The notes under the pieces: model-generated
Databases searched by the model: none
Told to the model about the DNA's origin: nothing
What the model saw: only the letters and a program-made list of their open reading frames with translations
Part shown: piece after piece, positions 1-5,478 of the stretch
How the letters are laid out: each line of letters starts with the position of its first letter
Numbering within the stretch: the stretch's first letter is position 1
Program-made: the position numbers and the translations under genes
DNA from: Bacillota bacterium
GTDB lineage: Bacteria > Bacillota > Bacilli > Bacillales_B > DSM-18226
Assembly (NCBI GenBank): GCA_021821235.1
Contig: JAKACS010000227.1
Span: 1-5,956 of the forward strand
DNA length: 5,956 nt
Direction of reading: 5' to 3'

Positions 1-985
1 AATCAAAACGTCTCTTTGGATCATCTAAATTTCCGTCGATAGCGGCGGCAGCTACAACGGTTTTAAAAACAGAACCGATGATTTGCTGCTTGACCATCAT
101 ATTGGTTATGCCATTTCCTATATATGGCGTTTTTTGATTGATCTTTGGGCGAGAAACGAGAGCCAAGATGGTATTGCTTTTAATATCGAGTAAAACAATT
201 CCGCCTTTTTGAATATGATTAGCATCGAGCAGGGCTTCAGCTTGACCTTGGATCGCTTTATCGACGGTCGTGCGAATATTGACAGGGTAATATGGATTAG
301 CCGGATCCGTATAGCGTACATTTAAACCAAAAAGTGGCGCACCATTCCCATCAACATGGTAGACAAGCTTTGCCTTTCCTTCAGGAAGAAGAAACTCATC
401 AAAACTTTGTTCAAGCCCGGAAACGCCGATCAATGTCTGCGATGATCGTGCTTTGTCTGGATAGCGCCTCATGAATTCCTTTTGATTTTCCCCTGTTAAA
501 CCGATCAATTGCTGTGCAGCGAGATCTGCGCGATCCTGTCTTTTAGCAATGGCAAAGACGCCAGGGATGTTTAAAGCATTGATTTGCTTCATTTGTGTCT
601 CCGTCAGGGTAAATGGGTCAGACTGGCCAAGAACGAACGGTTTCTTCGCCTTGTTCACTGCATTATCGAGTAATGTGCTGGGGATTCCGGTTAGCTGCGC
701 GACTTTCCCGCGATCCCAGTCGGTATTTTTTAAAAAAGGAAACAGTACAAGAACATAGACTTTTTTCCCATTCAATCGATTGCCATTTCGGTCCAAAAAA
801 AGACCCCTTCCATTATCAACCACAAATTCCTGCGACCGCTGCTTAACACTTTCCTCGATTAAATTTATATGGTGTTTCGAAAAAGATTCTGTTGCAAAAA
901 GCTGAATTTGCATTAAGCGAAAAACGAGCAGTAAAAAGCCAAACATGATAATGAATAGCCAGCCAAGCATTCTTTTTCTCCACAT
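1..985 (-). CDS. pbpI: Class B penicillin-binding protein (PBP4b-like), N-terminal part, cut by window edge
   Basis: This is a membrane-anchored D,D-transpeptidase that cross-links peptidoglycan on the outer face of the membrane. I translated 328 codons from an ATG at 983-985, and the frame stays open to base 1, so the C-terminal part of the transpeptidase domain (with the usual SxN and KTG motifs) is missing. A short basic start (MWRKR) is followed by a hydrophobic anchor at about residues 7-27. The class B pedestal motif RG..LDRNG lies at residues 60-68, a dimerisation/NTF2-like region spans about 70-235, and the transpeptidase domain starts near 240. The catalytic SxxK is SVFK at residues 305-308 (Ser codon at 71-73). 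The residues before it are Ile-Ile-Gly rather than the common Pro-Gly. GAGGTG at 991-996 sits 5 nt before the ATG but lies inside a hairpin. Position after greA matches yrrR/pbpI of B. subtilis. The family is certain; the exact orthologue rests largely on gene order. Confidence 0.9.
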   Translation of the reverse strand, partial: MWRKRMLGWLFIIMFGFLLLVFRLMQIQLFATESFSKHHINLIEESVKQRSQEFVVDNGRGLFLDRNGNRLNGKKVYVLVLFPFLKNTDWDRGKVAQLTGIPSTLLDNAVNKAKKPFVLGQSDPFTLTETQMKQINALNIPGVFAIAKRQDRADLAAQQLIGLTGENQKEFMRRYPDKARSSQTLIGVSGLEQSFDEFLLPEGKAKLVYHVDGNGAPLFGLNVRYTDPANPYYPVNIRTTVDKAIQGQAEALLDANHIQKGGIVLLDIKSNTILALVSRPKINQKTPYIGNGITNMMVKQQIIGSVFKTVVAAAAIDGNLDDPKRRFD

Positions 986-1018
986 AAAAACACCTCATCA
1001 AAAGTTTTGACGAGGCGC
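986..1018 (-). terminator. Terminator-like hairpin after greA, overlapping the pbpI ribosome binding site
   Basis: On the minus strand, 1018-1005 pairs with 1003-990 around a one-base centre at 1004. In practice the A/U pairs nearest the centre would open to form a loop. Three positions (997/1011, 992/1016, 990/1018) are A/C mismatches on the plus strand but G·U wobbles in minus-strand RNA, so the structure favours a greA-direction transcript. The 3' arm is followed by five T (990-986) and then directly by the pbpI ATG. This has the form of a rho-independent terminator for the udk/greA transcript. The 3' arm contains GAGGTG (991-996), the pbpI ribosome binding site, so read-through RNA would have that site paired. 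Function is inferred from structure alone. Confidence 0.65.
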
Positions 1019-1057
1019 CTTGATTTCAAACAGATATGAACCCATTTTTGTTTAATT

Positions 1058-1534
1058 CTATTTAATCGAGACAATCCGGACGTTCATCTCTCCTCCTGGA
1101 GTTTGAACTGTCACTTCTTCGCCAACTTTTCTTCCAATCAGGCTTTTGGCAATCGGAGAATCATTGGAAATTTTCCCTTCAAAAGGATCTGCTTCAGCAC
1201 TGCCAACAATGGTGTATGTTTCTTCTTCGCCATCCGGGAGCTCGATGAAAGTGACGGATCTGCCCAATGTGACAGTGTCGCTCGCCATCTCATCCTCTTC
1301 AATAATTTTCGCATTGCGGATCATATTTTCGAGCGTTGTGATACGCCCCTCAACAAACGCTTGCTCTTCCTTGGCAGAATCATACTCAGAATTTTCGGAT
1401 AAATCTCCGAAGCTTCTGGCAATTTTGATCCGTTCAACGACTTCTTTCCTTTTTACTGTTTTTAAATACTCAATTTCCTGCTCCAATTTTTCTTTCCCTG
1501 CTTGTGTCATTGGAAATACTTTCTCTGTAGCCAA
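1058..1534 (-). CDS. greA: Transcription elongation factor GreA
   Basis: GreA binds the secondary channel of RNA polymerase and stimulates cleavage of the 3' end of backtracked RNA, which restarts stalled complexes in the cytoplasm. The product is 158 residues, the normal length. An N-terminal antiparallel coiled coil spans about residues 8-76 and carries the signature from [20 protein letters not shown] onward. Its tip has the acidic pair D44 and E47, equivalent to the residues that position the catalytic Mg2+. A C-terminal FKBP-like domain spans about 82-158 ([18 protein letters not shown] is typical). The start is TTG at 1532-1534, chosen because AAGGAG at 1544-1549 is spaced 9 nt from it and because the protein then begins [10 protein letters not shown], like other Bacillus GreA proteins. 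It lies 164 nt after udk and may have its own promoter there. A terminator-like hairpin follows its stop. Confidence 0.97.
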   Translation of the reverse strand: MATEKVFPMTQAGKEKLEQEIEYLKTVKRKEVVERIKIARSFGDLSENSEYDSAKEEQAFVEGRITTLENMIRNAKIIEEDEMASDTVTLGRSVTFIELPDGEEETYTIVGSAEADPFEGKISNDSPIAKSLIGRKVGEEVTVQTPGGEMNVRIVSIK

Positions 1535-1543
1535 AACCCTTCA

Positions 1544-1549
1544 CTCCTT
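1544..1549 (-). promoter_or_regulatory. Ribosome binding site of greA, supports TTG start
   Basis: The minus strand reads AAGGAG here, 9 nt before TTG at 1532-1534. No ATG lies nearby at a usable distance in this frame; the next in-frame ATG is codon 9. The site therefore supports the TTG start. Confidence 0.75.
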
Positions 1550-1585
1550 CTAGTCTTCACAATCCCCCATTAGAATTGTGTATTT

Positions 1586-1616
1586 AATATATGTAGTTTT
1601 ACTGTCTTCTAAGACA
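1586..1616 (-). promoter_or_regulatory. Candidate greA promoter with an overlapping dyad
   Basis: The minus strand has TATATT at 1591-1586, a 5/6 match to the sigma-A -10 box. The -35 position (around 1608-1615) has no good match. That position is occupied by an inverted repeat at 1603-1616, TGTCTT-AG-AAGACA on the minus strand, with arms of 6 bp. A second TATATT lies at 1624-1619, with CTTTCA (3/6 match) 17 nt upstream. A promoter in this spacer is plausible because greA is separated from udk by 164 nt, but AT-rich DNA gives -10-like words by chance. Confidence 0.3.
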
Positions 1617-1629
1617 TGAATATATAGCA

Positions 1630-1654
1630 GCGCGTCCTTTTTGAAAGGGCGCGC
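1630..1654. repeat. 11-bp inverted repeat between udk and greA
   Basis: The arm at 1630-1640 (GCGCGTCCTTT) pairs with 1644-1654 (AAAGGGCGCGC) around a 3-nt loop. One of the 11 positions, 1635/1649, is imperfect: G·U in plus-strand RNA, A/C in minus-strand RNA. It lies 45 nt past the udk stop, where a terminator might be expected, but neither side has a T tract (the minus side reads TGCTATATATT). It may be a weak terminator or pause, an RNA processing site, or a 3'-end stabilising hairpin for the udk message. Confidence 0.6.
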
Positions 1655-1698
1655 AACATTCATTGGTACCATTCAGCTATTTTTTTACTGCTATTGTT

Positions 1699-2331
1699 TC
1701 ATAAAATTGATTTTTGTTCAAGAATTGTTTGAATTTTGGTGACCATTAAATCTATCGCAACATGATTATGACCGCCCTCCGGAATGATCAGATCCGCATA
1801 ACGCTTAGTCGGCTCAATAAATTGATTATGCATCGGCCGAACAACATTCACGTATTGTTCAATCACCGAATCGATCGTCCGGCCGCGATCTTTGATGTCA
1901 CGCATCAACCTGCGGATAATTCTTAAATCAGCATCCGTATCGACATATAATTTAATGTCCATTAAATTGCGGAGCCGCTCATCTTCCAACACGAGAATTC
2001 CTTCAAGGATAATCACATCTTTCGGCTCGACGCGAATGACTTCCCGCGAACGGGTATGCATCGAATAATCGTAAACTGGTTTGTTGATTGGTTCCCACTT
2101 TAAAAGCGTTTCGATATGTTCAATCAGCAAATCATTATCAAATGCAAGCGGATGGTCATAATTCGTTTTTAATCTTTCTCCATAAGGAAGATGACTTTGA
2201 TCCTTATAATAGAAATCTTGTTCAAGCATTAAGATCGAATGCCCTTTAAATTGATCATATATCGCCTTTGTCACACTTGTTTTTCCAGAGCCGGAACCAC
2301 CCGTTACCCCGATCACAACAGGCTTGCGCAT
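1699..2331 (-). CDS. udk: Uridine/cytidine kinase
   Basis: Uridine kinase transfers phosphate from ATP or GTP to uridine or cytidine, giving UMP or CMP, in pyrimidine salvage in the cytoplasm. The 210-residue product has the family's usual length. The P-loop (Walker A) is GGSGSGKT at residues 11-18, with K17 and T18 binding nucleotide phosphate and Mg2+. The motif QDFYYKD at 38-44 and NYDHPLAFD at 57-65 are characteristic of the nucleoside-binding side of Udk. D39 corresponds to the proposed catalytic base of the family. DVIILEGIL lies in the middle, and an arginine-rich lid segment ([15 protein letters not shown]) follows. The start is ATG at 2329-2331 with AAAGGAG at 2342-2348, inside the end of trhP2. 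Only 4 nt separate it from the trhP2 stop, so the two are almost certainly cotranscribed and probably translationally coupled. I see no PyrR-type attenuator near it. Confidence 0.97.
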   Translation of the reverse strand: MRKPVVIGVTGGSGSGKTSVTKAIYDQFKGHSILMLEQDFYYKDQSHLPYGERLKTNYDHPLAFDNDLLIEHIETLLKWEPINKPVYDYSMHTRSREVIRVEPKDVIILEGILVLEDERLRNLMDIKLYVDTDADLRIIRRLMRDIKDRGRTIDSVIEQYVNVVRPMHNQFIEPTKRYADLIIPEGGHNHVAIDLMVTKIQTILEQKSIL

Positions 2332-2335
2332 CGAA

Positions 2336-3604
2336 TTAATTCTCCTTTCGCATCATGTTGTTTGGATAAACAGGTTTGTCCAGTTTAAATTGAACAATTT
2401 GTAGCGGATGTCGTGCAGCATCTAGTTCCTGGCCTTTTTCATCCCAAATTTTATCAATGACATGGGTGAAATTCTCTATTTCCGGACCGAAAAACTCCAC
2501 TTCATCTCCCGGTCGAAAATGATTCCTTTGCTGCAACGTTACCATTTGCGTTTCCTCATTATAATTTAACACAAGACCGACAAATTCGAAACTGGTCTTT
2601 TTGCTATGATTTCCAAACATTTGCTCTTTATACCCTGGCACCCCTTCAAAAAATGCCGGTGCCGTTTCCCGGTTTGCACATTTATCAAGCTCCTCGAGCC
2701 ATTCCTGCTTGATAACAAAGTTGTCCGGGTCAGTGCAGTAAGCATCGATCACTTTTCGATACACACTAACAACAGTTGCAATATAGTGAATCGATTTCAT
2801 CCGGCCTTCAATTTTTAAGCTGTCAATCCCCAGTTCGATCATCTTCGGAATGGATTGAATGAGATTTAGATCCTTCGGGCTCATGGCAAACGGTGAATCA
2901 TCTTGTGCAAACAGTGCTTTTTCCGTGTTGTCTTCAAGCTCGTACAAGTCATAATCCCAGCGGCATGACTGGCAGCAGCCACCCCTGTTTGAATCCCTTG
3001 CCGTCATATGATTGCTAAGCGTACAGCGACCGGAATAAGCAATACACATTGCTCCATGAATAAAGGATTCGATTTCAATATCAACCTTTTCCTTCATTTC
3101 GCGAATTTCTTCAGCGCTTGTTTCGCGGGCAAGGACAACGCGCTGCAGCCCTTCTTCCTTCCAAAATTGCACCGCTTTCCAGTTTGACAGCGACTGCTGG
3201 GTGCTTAAATGGATCTCAATTTCTGGAGCAATTCGGCGGCATGTTTCAATGATCAGTGGATCCGCAACAATAATGCCGGCTACTCCAGCCTCTTTTAAGC
3301 CAAGCAGATAGTCCTCAAGTCCGTCAATATTTTCATTATGGGCAAAAATATTTGTCGTTACATAGATTTTTGCACCGTATTTCTTTGCAAACTCCACGCC
3401 TTCTTTCATCTCTTCAAACGTAAAGTTGTCGGCGTTTGAGCGGAGTCCATATTCCTGTCCGCCAATAAAGACAGCGTCTGCGCCATACTGAACAGCGATT
3501 TTTAACTTTTCAAGATTTCCTGCCGGTGCAAGGAGTTCCGGCTTTTTCACTATTACGCGTTTTCCGTTAATGATTTCGGAAATCTTATTCTTCACTGCAT
3601 TCAC
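2336..3604 (-). CDS. trhP2: tRNA 5-hydroxyuridine synthesis protein TrhP2 (U32 peptidase family, YrrO)
   Basis: With TrhP1, this U32-family protein is needed for 5-hydroxyuridine at wobble position 34 of tRNAs. The family is named for peptidases, but the tRNA role is known from B. subtilis YrrO and E. coli YegQ/TrhP. The product has 422 residues from the GTG at 3602-3604. A TIM-barrel-like part starts [14 protein letters not shown] (residues 22-35). The U32 signature E-S-F-x2-G-A-M-C-x6-C-x-L-S lies at 179-197, with C187 and C194, followed by GGCCQSC (C210, C211, C214). These cysteines resemble the iron-sulfur ligands known from the related UbiU/UbiV proteins. [11 protein letters not shown] and a C-terminal beta domain (about 342-410, GDEVEFFGP) complete it. 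The open frame extends upstream to an ATG at 3652, but AGGAGG at 3614-3619 fits the GTG best. A TTG at 3608-3610 is only 3 nt from that site. Confidence 0.95.
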   Translation of the reverse strand: MNAVKNKISEIINGKRVIVKKPELLAPAGNLEKLKIAVQYGADAVFIGGQEYGLRSNADNFTFEEMKEGVEFAKKYGAKIYVTTNIFAHNENIDGLEDYLLGLKEAGVAGIIVADPLIIETCRRIAPEIEIHLSTQQSLSNWKAVQFWKEEGLQRVVLARETSAEEIREMKEKVDIEIESFIHGAMCIAYSGRCTLSNHMTARDSNRGGCCQSCRWDYDLYELEDNTEKALFAQDDSPFAMSPKDLNLIQSIPKMIELGIDSLKIEGRMKSIHYIATVVSVYRKVIDAYCTDPDNFVIKQEWLEELDKCANRETAPAFFEGVPGYKEQMFGNHSKKTSFEFVGLVLNYNEETQMVTLQQRNHFRPGDEVEFFGPEIENFTHVIDKIWDEKGQELDAARHPLQIVQFKLDKPVYPNNMMRKEN

Positions 3605-3613
3605 GGTCAAAAA

Positions 3614-3619
3614 CCTCCT
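3614..3619 (-). promoter_or_regulatory. Ribosome binding site of trhP2, decides the GTG start
   Basis: The minus strand reads AGGAGG, a full Shine-Dalgarno core. It is 9 nt from GTG at 3602-3604 and 3 nt from TTG at 3608-3610. The upstream in-frame ATG at 3652 would place this site inside the coding region and add 16 residues (MKRNGIRRKCKRRFLT) of non-family sequence, so GTG is preferred. Confidence 0.8.
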
Positions 3620-3679
3620 TTTACATTTTCTTCTTATTCCATTCCGCTTCAATCAAAAGAATAAAATCAGCTATGTGCT

Positions 3680-4609
3680 TTAATAAACCGTTTCTTTGAA
3701 AAAGAATCCTGTATCAAGCGGGCGGTTTGATGGCTGAATCTCTTCCAAATGTGCGAGCAGTTCGTCTTTTTTATCATCGTAACGATCGGGATCTTCAAAA
3801 TATAAATCAATGGCCTGCCGGTACGCTTTTGTTACTTCCTGAATATATTCAGAGCTTTTTAGAATGCCGTCAATTTTAAAGGAATCGACTCCGGCTTCAA
3901 GCATGTCCTGCAATTCATCGATAATACAAACATCATTTGGGCTCATGATATGCGTCCCATTCTCGTCTTCAAAAATAGGGTATTTATTGCCACGCTCTTT
4001 ATCATGCAAAATCATATTGTTCTGTGCTTGGCGATTTTCTATTTTCATTGCTTTACCCTGGTACTCAAAGTAATTGCCTAATAGCGACCGCTTCGATTGG
4101 AACATGCACATCATTCCGTGAACGAGTACTTCGATTTCTACTTCCGCATGTTCCTTTATTTCAACGATCGCATCCATATTGATTTCACGGGCAAGGACAG
4201 CTCTTTTTGCCCCTTTCCGTCCCCAATAATTGCAAGAATACCAGTTGGTACCGGTTGTTTCCGTGCTCCAGTGAAGCTTTATATTTGGTGCCACTTCTTT
4301 TGCAGTCATCAAAACAGCTGGATCGCCAAAAATAACCGCATCCGCCTTGGCTTCATTTACAAAGCGAAGATAATCCTTTAATTCTTCCACCTTTTCATTG
4401 TGAAAAATCGCATTCATTGCAACATAGACTTTCTTGCCTTTTGAATGAGCAAGGTCAATCGCTTTTTTTACATCCTCCCGGGAAAATTCACCGGCAAGGC
4501 GCAAACCGTATCGTTGTTCTCCGACCACGAACGCATCTGCTCCTGCTTCAATGAAAGGCAGAATGTCATTTGTGGACATTGGCGTCACTACTAATTCAGG
4601 CTTTTTCAC
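3680..4609 (-). CDS. trhP1: tRNA 5-hydroxyuridine synthesis protein TrhP1 (U32 peptidase family, YrrN)
   Basis: This 309-residue protein is a paralogue of TrhP2, and the two act together in making 5-hydroxyuridine at tRNA position 34 (established for B. subtilis YrrN/YrrO). The N-terminal half aligns by eye with TrhP2: PEL (4-6), EAGADAFVVGEQRYGLR (21-37), KVYVAMNAIFHNEKVEELKDYL (60-81). At the U32 signature position it has VHGMMCMFQSKRS (163-175): C168 remains, but the second signature cysteine is Ser175 and the CCxxC cluster of TrhP2 is absent. It also lacks the C-terminal beta domain and ends DTGFFFKETVY, as I remember for YrrN. The start is GTG at 4607-4609, overlapping the trmR stop by 4 nt (GTGA). 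GAGGTG at 4617-4622, 7 nt upstream, supports it. It is translationally coupled to trmR. Confidence 0.95.
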   Translation of the reverse strand: MKKPELVVTPMSTNDILPFIEAGADAFVVGEQRYGLRLAGEFSREDVKKAIDLAHSKGKKVYVAMNAIFHNEKVEELKDYLRFVNEAKADAVIFGDPAVLMTAKEVAPNIKLHWSTETTGTNWYSCNYWGRKGAKRAVLAREINMDAIVEIKEHAEVEIEVLVHGMMCMFQSKRSLLGNYFEYQGKAMKIENRQAQNNMILHDKERGNKYPIFEDENGTHIMSPNDVCIIDELQDMLEAGVDSFKIDGILKSSEYIQEVTKAYRQAIDLYFEDPDRYDDKKDELLAHLEEIQPSNRPLDTGFFFKETVY

Positions 4610-5256
4610 TCTCGGTCACCTCTTTTTTTACTTATTGCCACACCATCGCCAACTGGCAAAATGGTCGTAACATAATCCGGATGCTGCATCAGCCAGCGGT
4701 TATATTCATCAATTTTCTTGACAAGATTTCTCGTTCGCTTGGACTCGATTTCAGGTGCGCAGACAAGCCCCTTAAATAAAACATTATCGGTGAGGATGAT
4801 CCCATCGGAACGGAGAAATTGTTCATAGAGCTGAAAAAACTTTTTATATTGCCCTTTGGCCGCATCGATAAAAATCATATCATACGGTCCAAAACTTTCC
4901 ACCTGTTCCGCTATTTCAAGTGCGTCCCCCTCGATCAGCAGCACCTGATCCTCTTTTCCAGACCGTTTGAAAAATTGCTTTGCCGTCTCGATCCGTTCTG
5001 GATCCCGCTCAATCGTCACCACTTTAGCCGTACTGACCGCAGAAGCCATGCGCAGCGCAGAATAGCCGATCGCGGTTCCCACTTCGAGAATGGCTTTTGG
5101 ATTTTGAATTCGTAAAATTTGCAGCATTGCTTCGATACCGGCTAATTCCATTATTGGAACTTTTTGCACTTTCGCATATTGCTCCATCTCAGCAAACAGC
5201 GGATCCCGTTTCGGAATCAAGTTTTCAATATAAGAATGCAGCTTTTCATTTTGCAA
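4606..5256 (-). CDS. trmR: tRNA 5-hydroxyuridine O-methyltransferase TrmR (YrrM)
   Basis: TrmR is an S-adenosylmethionine-dependent O-methyltransferase that converts 5-hydroxyuridine at position 34 of tRNA to 5-methoxyuridine, as shown for B. subtilis YrrM. The family was formerly annotated as catechol/caffeoyl-CoA O-methyltransferase-like. From TTG at 5254-5256 it has 216 residues. Motif I, ILEVGTAIGYS (56-66), binds SAM, and TIERD (81-85) supplies the acidic residue for the ribose. FIDAAKGQY (129-137) and TDNVLFKG (156-163) carry the metal ligands D131, D157 and N158. PVGDGVAISKK at the C-terminus is typical. The frame stays open upstream to a GTG at 5313, but GAGGTG at 5265-5270 is well placed for the TTG, and the 19 extra residues (MDAIFSCLK...) do not look like the family. 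It heads the trmR-trhP1-trhP2-udk block, which places modifier and methylase together. Confidence 0.95.
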   Translation of the reverse strand: MQNEKLHSYIENLIPKRDPLFAEMEQYAKVQKVPIMELAGIEAMLQILRIQNPKAILEVGTAIGYSALRMASAVSTAKVVTIERDPERIETAKQFFKRSGKEDQVLLIEGDALEIAEQVESFGPYDMIFIDAAKGQYKKFFQLYEQFLRSDGIILTDNVLFKGLVCAPEIESKRTRNLVKKIDEYNRWLMQHPDYVTTILPVGDGVAISKKRGDRE

Positions 5257-5264
5257 GCTGCCGT

Positions 5265-5270
5265 CACCTC
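5265..5270 (-). promoter_or_regulatory. Ribosome binding site of trmR, decides the TTG start
   Basis: The minus strand reads GAGGTG followed by A, ending 8 nt before TTG at 5254-5256. No comparable site precedes the in-frame GTG at 5313 or the ATG ten codons into the longer frame, so translation most likely begins at the TTG. Confidence 0.75.
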
Positions 5271-5294
5271 TATCCGTAAAAAGCATCTTTAGGC

Positions 5295-5324
5295 AAGAAA
5301 AAATAGCGTCCACAGAACGTGCGC
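5295..5324 (-). promoter_or_regulatory. Weak terminator-like hairpin in the trmR leader
   Basis: In minus-strand RNA, 5324-5322 (GCG) pairs with 5308-5306 and 5321-5319 (CAC) pairs with 5313-5311, with a 2-nt bulge (5310-5309) and a 5-nt loop. TATTTTTTCTT follows at 5305-5295. The stem is short and bulged, so it could be an attenuator, a weak terminator or chance. The GTG at 5313 that would give a longer trmR lies inside it. Confidence 0.3.
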
Positions 5325-5357
5325 ATAGTCTAAAATGAACGTTGACTTGCGCAATCT

Positions 5358-5380
5358 AGGGAGTATAAAAGGTTCTCCCT
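5358..5380 (-). repeat. 6-bp stem-loop in the trmR leader
   Basis: AGGGAG at 5380-5375 pairs perfectly with CTCCCT at 5363-5358 (minus strand) around an 11-nt loop. It sits about 100 nt ahead of the trmR start. TTGC just 5' and GCAA just 3' of it could extend the fold with an internal loop. I recognise no known riboswitch or T-box in this leader. Confidence 0.5.
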
Positions 5381-5428
5381 GCAAAACTGTCGGGTACGCT
5401 ATCGCTTATCCTTTAAAACACTTGTACT

Positions 5429-5438
5429 ATTTTAACAT
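5429..5438 (-). promoter_or_regulatory. Candidate sigma-A promoter of the trmR operon (extended -10)
   Basis: The minus strand reads TATG-T-TAAAAT: a TRTGN extension and a -10 box (5434-5429) matching TATAAT at 5 of 6. I see no good -35, which extended -10 promoters tolerate. It lies directly after the mltG terminator, and transcription would start near 5422, leaving a leader of about 165 nt. Rival -10 words further down are TATACT at 5367-5362 and TAGACT near 5330. Confidence 0.45.
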
Positions 5439-5471
5439 AAATAAAAAGGGAAAGCGAATTTTTCCCCTTTT
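5436..5471 (-). terminator. Rho-independent terminator of mltG
   Basis: On the minus strand, 5471-5461 (AAAAGGGGAAA) pairs with 5453-5443 (TTTCCCTTTTT), giving 11 pairs with one G·U, around a 7-nt loop at 5460-5454. The T-rich tail TTTTTATTT overlaps the end of the 3' arm. It begins 7 nt past the mltG stop and separates mltG from the trmR block. Confidence 0.8.
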
Positions 5472-5478
5472 CATTGGA

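Noticed and set aside
118..321. Minus-strand open frame of 67 codons
   Set aside because: It is in another frame of pbpI; the true pbpI frame covers it and contains the SxxK motif nearby.
549..846. Plus-strand open frames of 69 and 77 codons
   Set aside because: They are antisense to pbpI, which translates without a break through this stretch into a recognisable class B penicillin-binding protein.
1034..1063. Possible sigma-F-like promoter for pbpI (AAATA, 15 nt, GGGTTCATAT on the minus strand)
   Set aside because: The match to sigma-F boxes is partial at both elements and overlaps the greA stop codon; it is too weak to annotate without start-site data.
1103..1553. Plus-strand open frames of 99 and 135 codons opposite greA
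   Set aside because: They lie antisense to a certain gene, have no recognisable protein features, and are explained by the codon bias of greA.
1661..1672. TGGTACCA palindrome
   Set aside because: An 8-bp palindrome is expected by chance at this length and has no supporting context.
1671..1692. Run of seven T at 1680-1686 on the plus strand as a terminator tail
   Set aside because: No stem precedes it on the plus strand, and no gene there is transcribed in that direction.
3605..3679. Gap between trhP1 and trhP2 as a regulatory region
   Set aside because: Apart from the trhP2 ribosome binding site I found no hairpin or promoter in these 75 nt.
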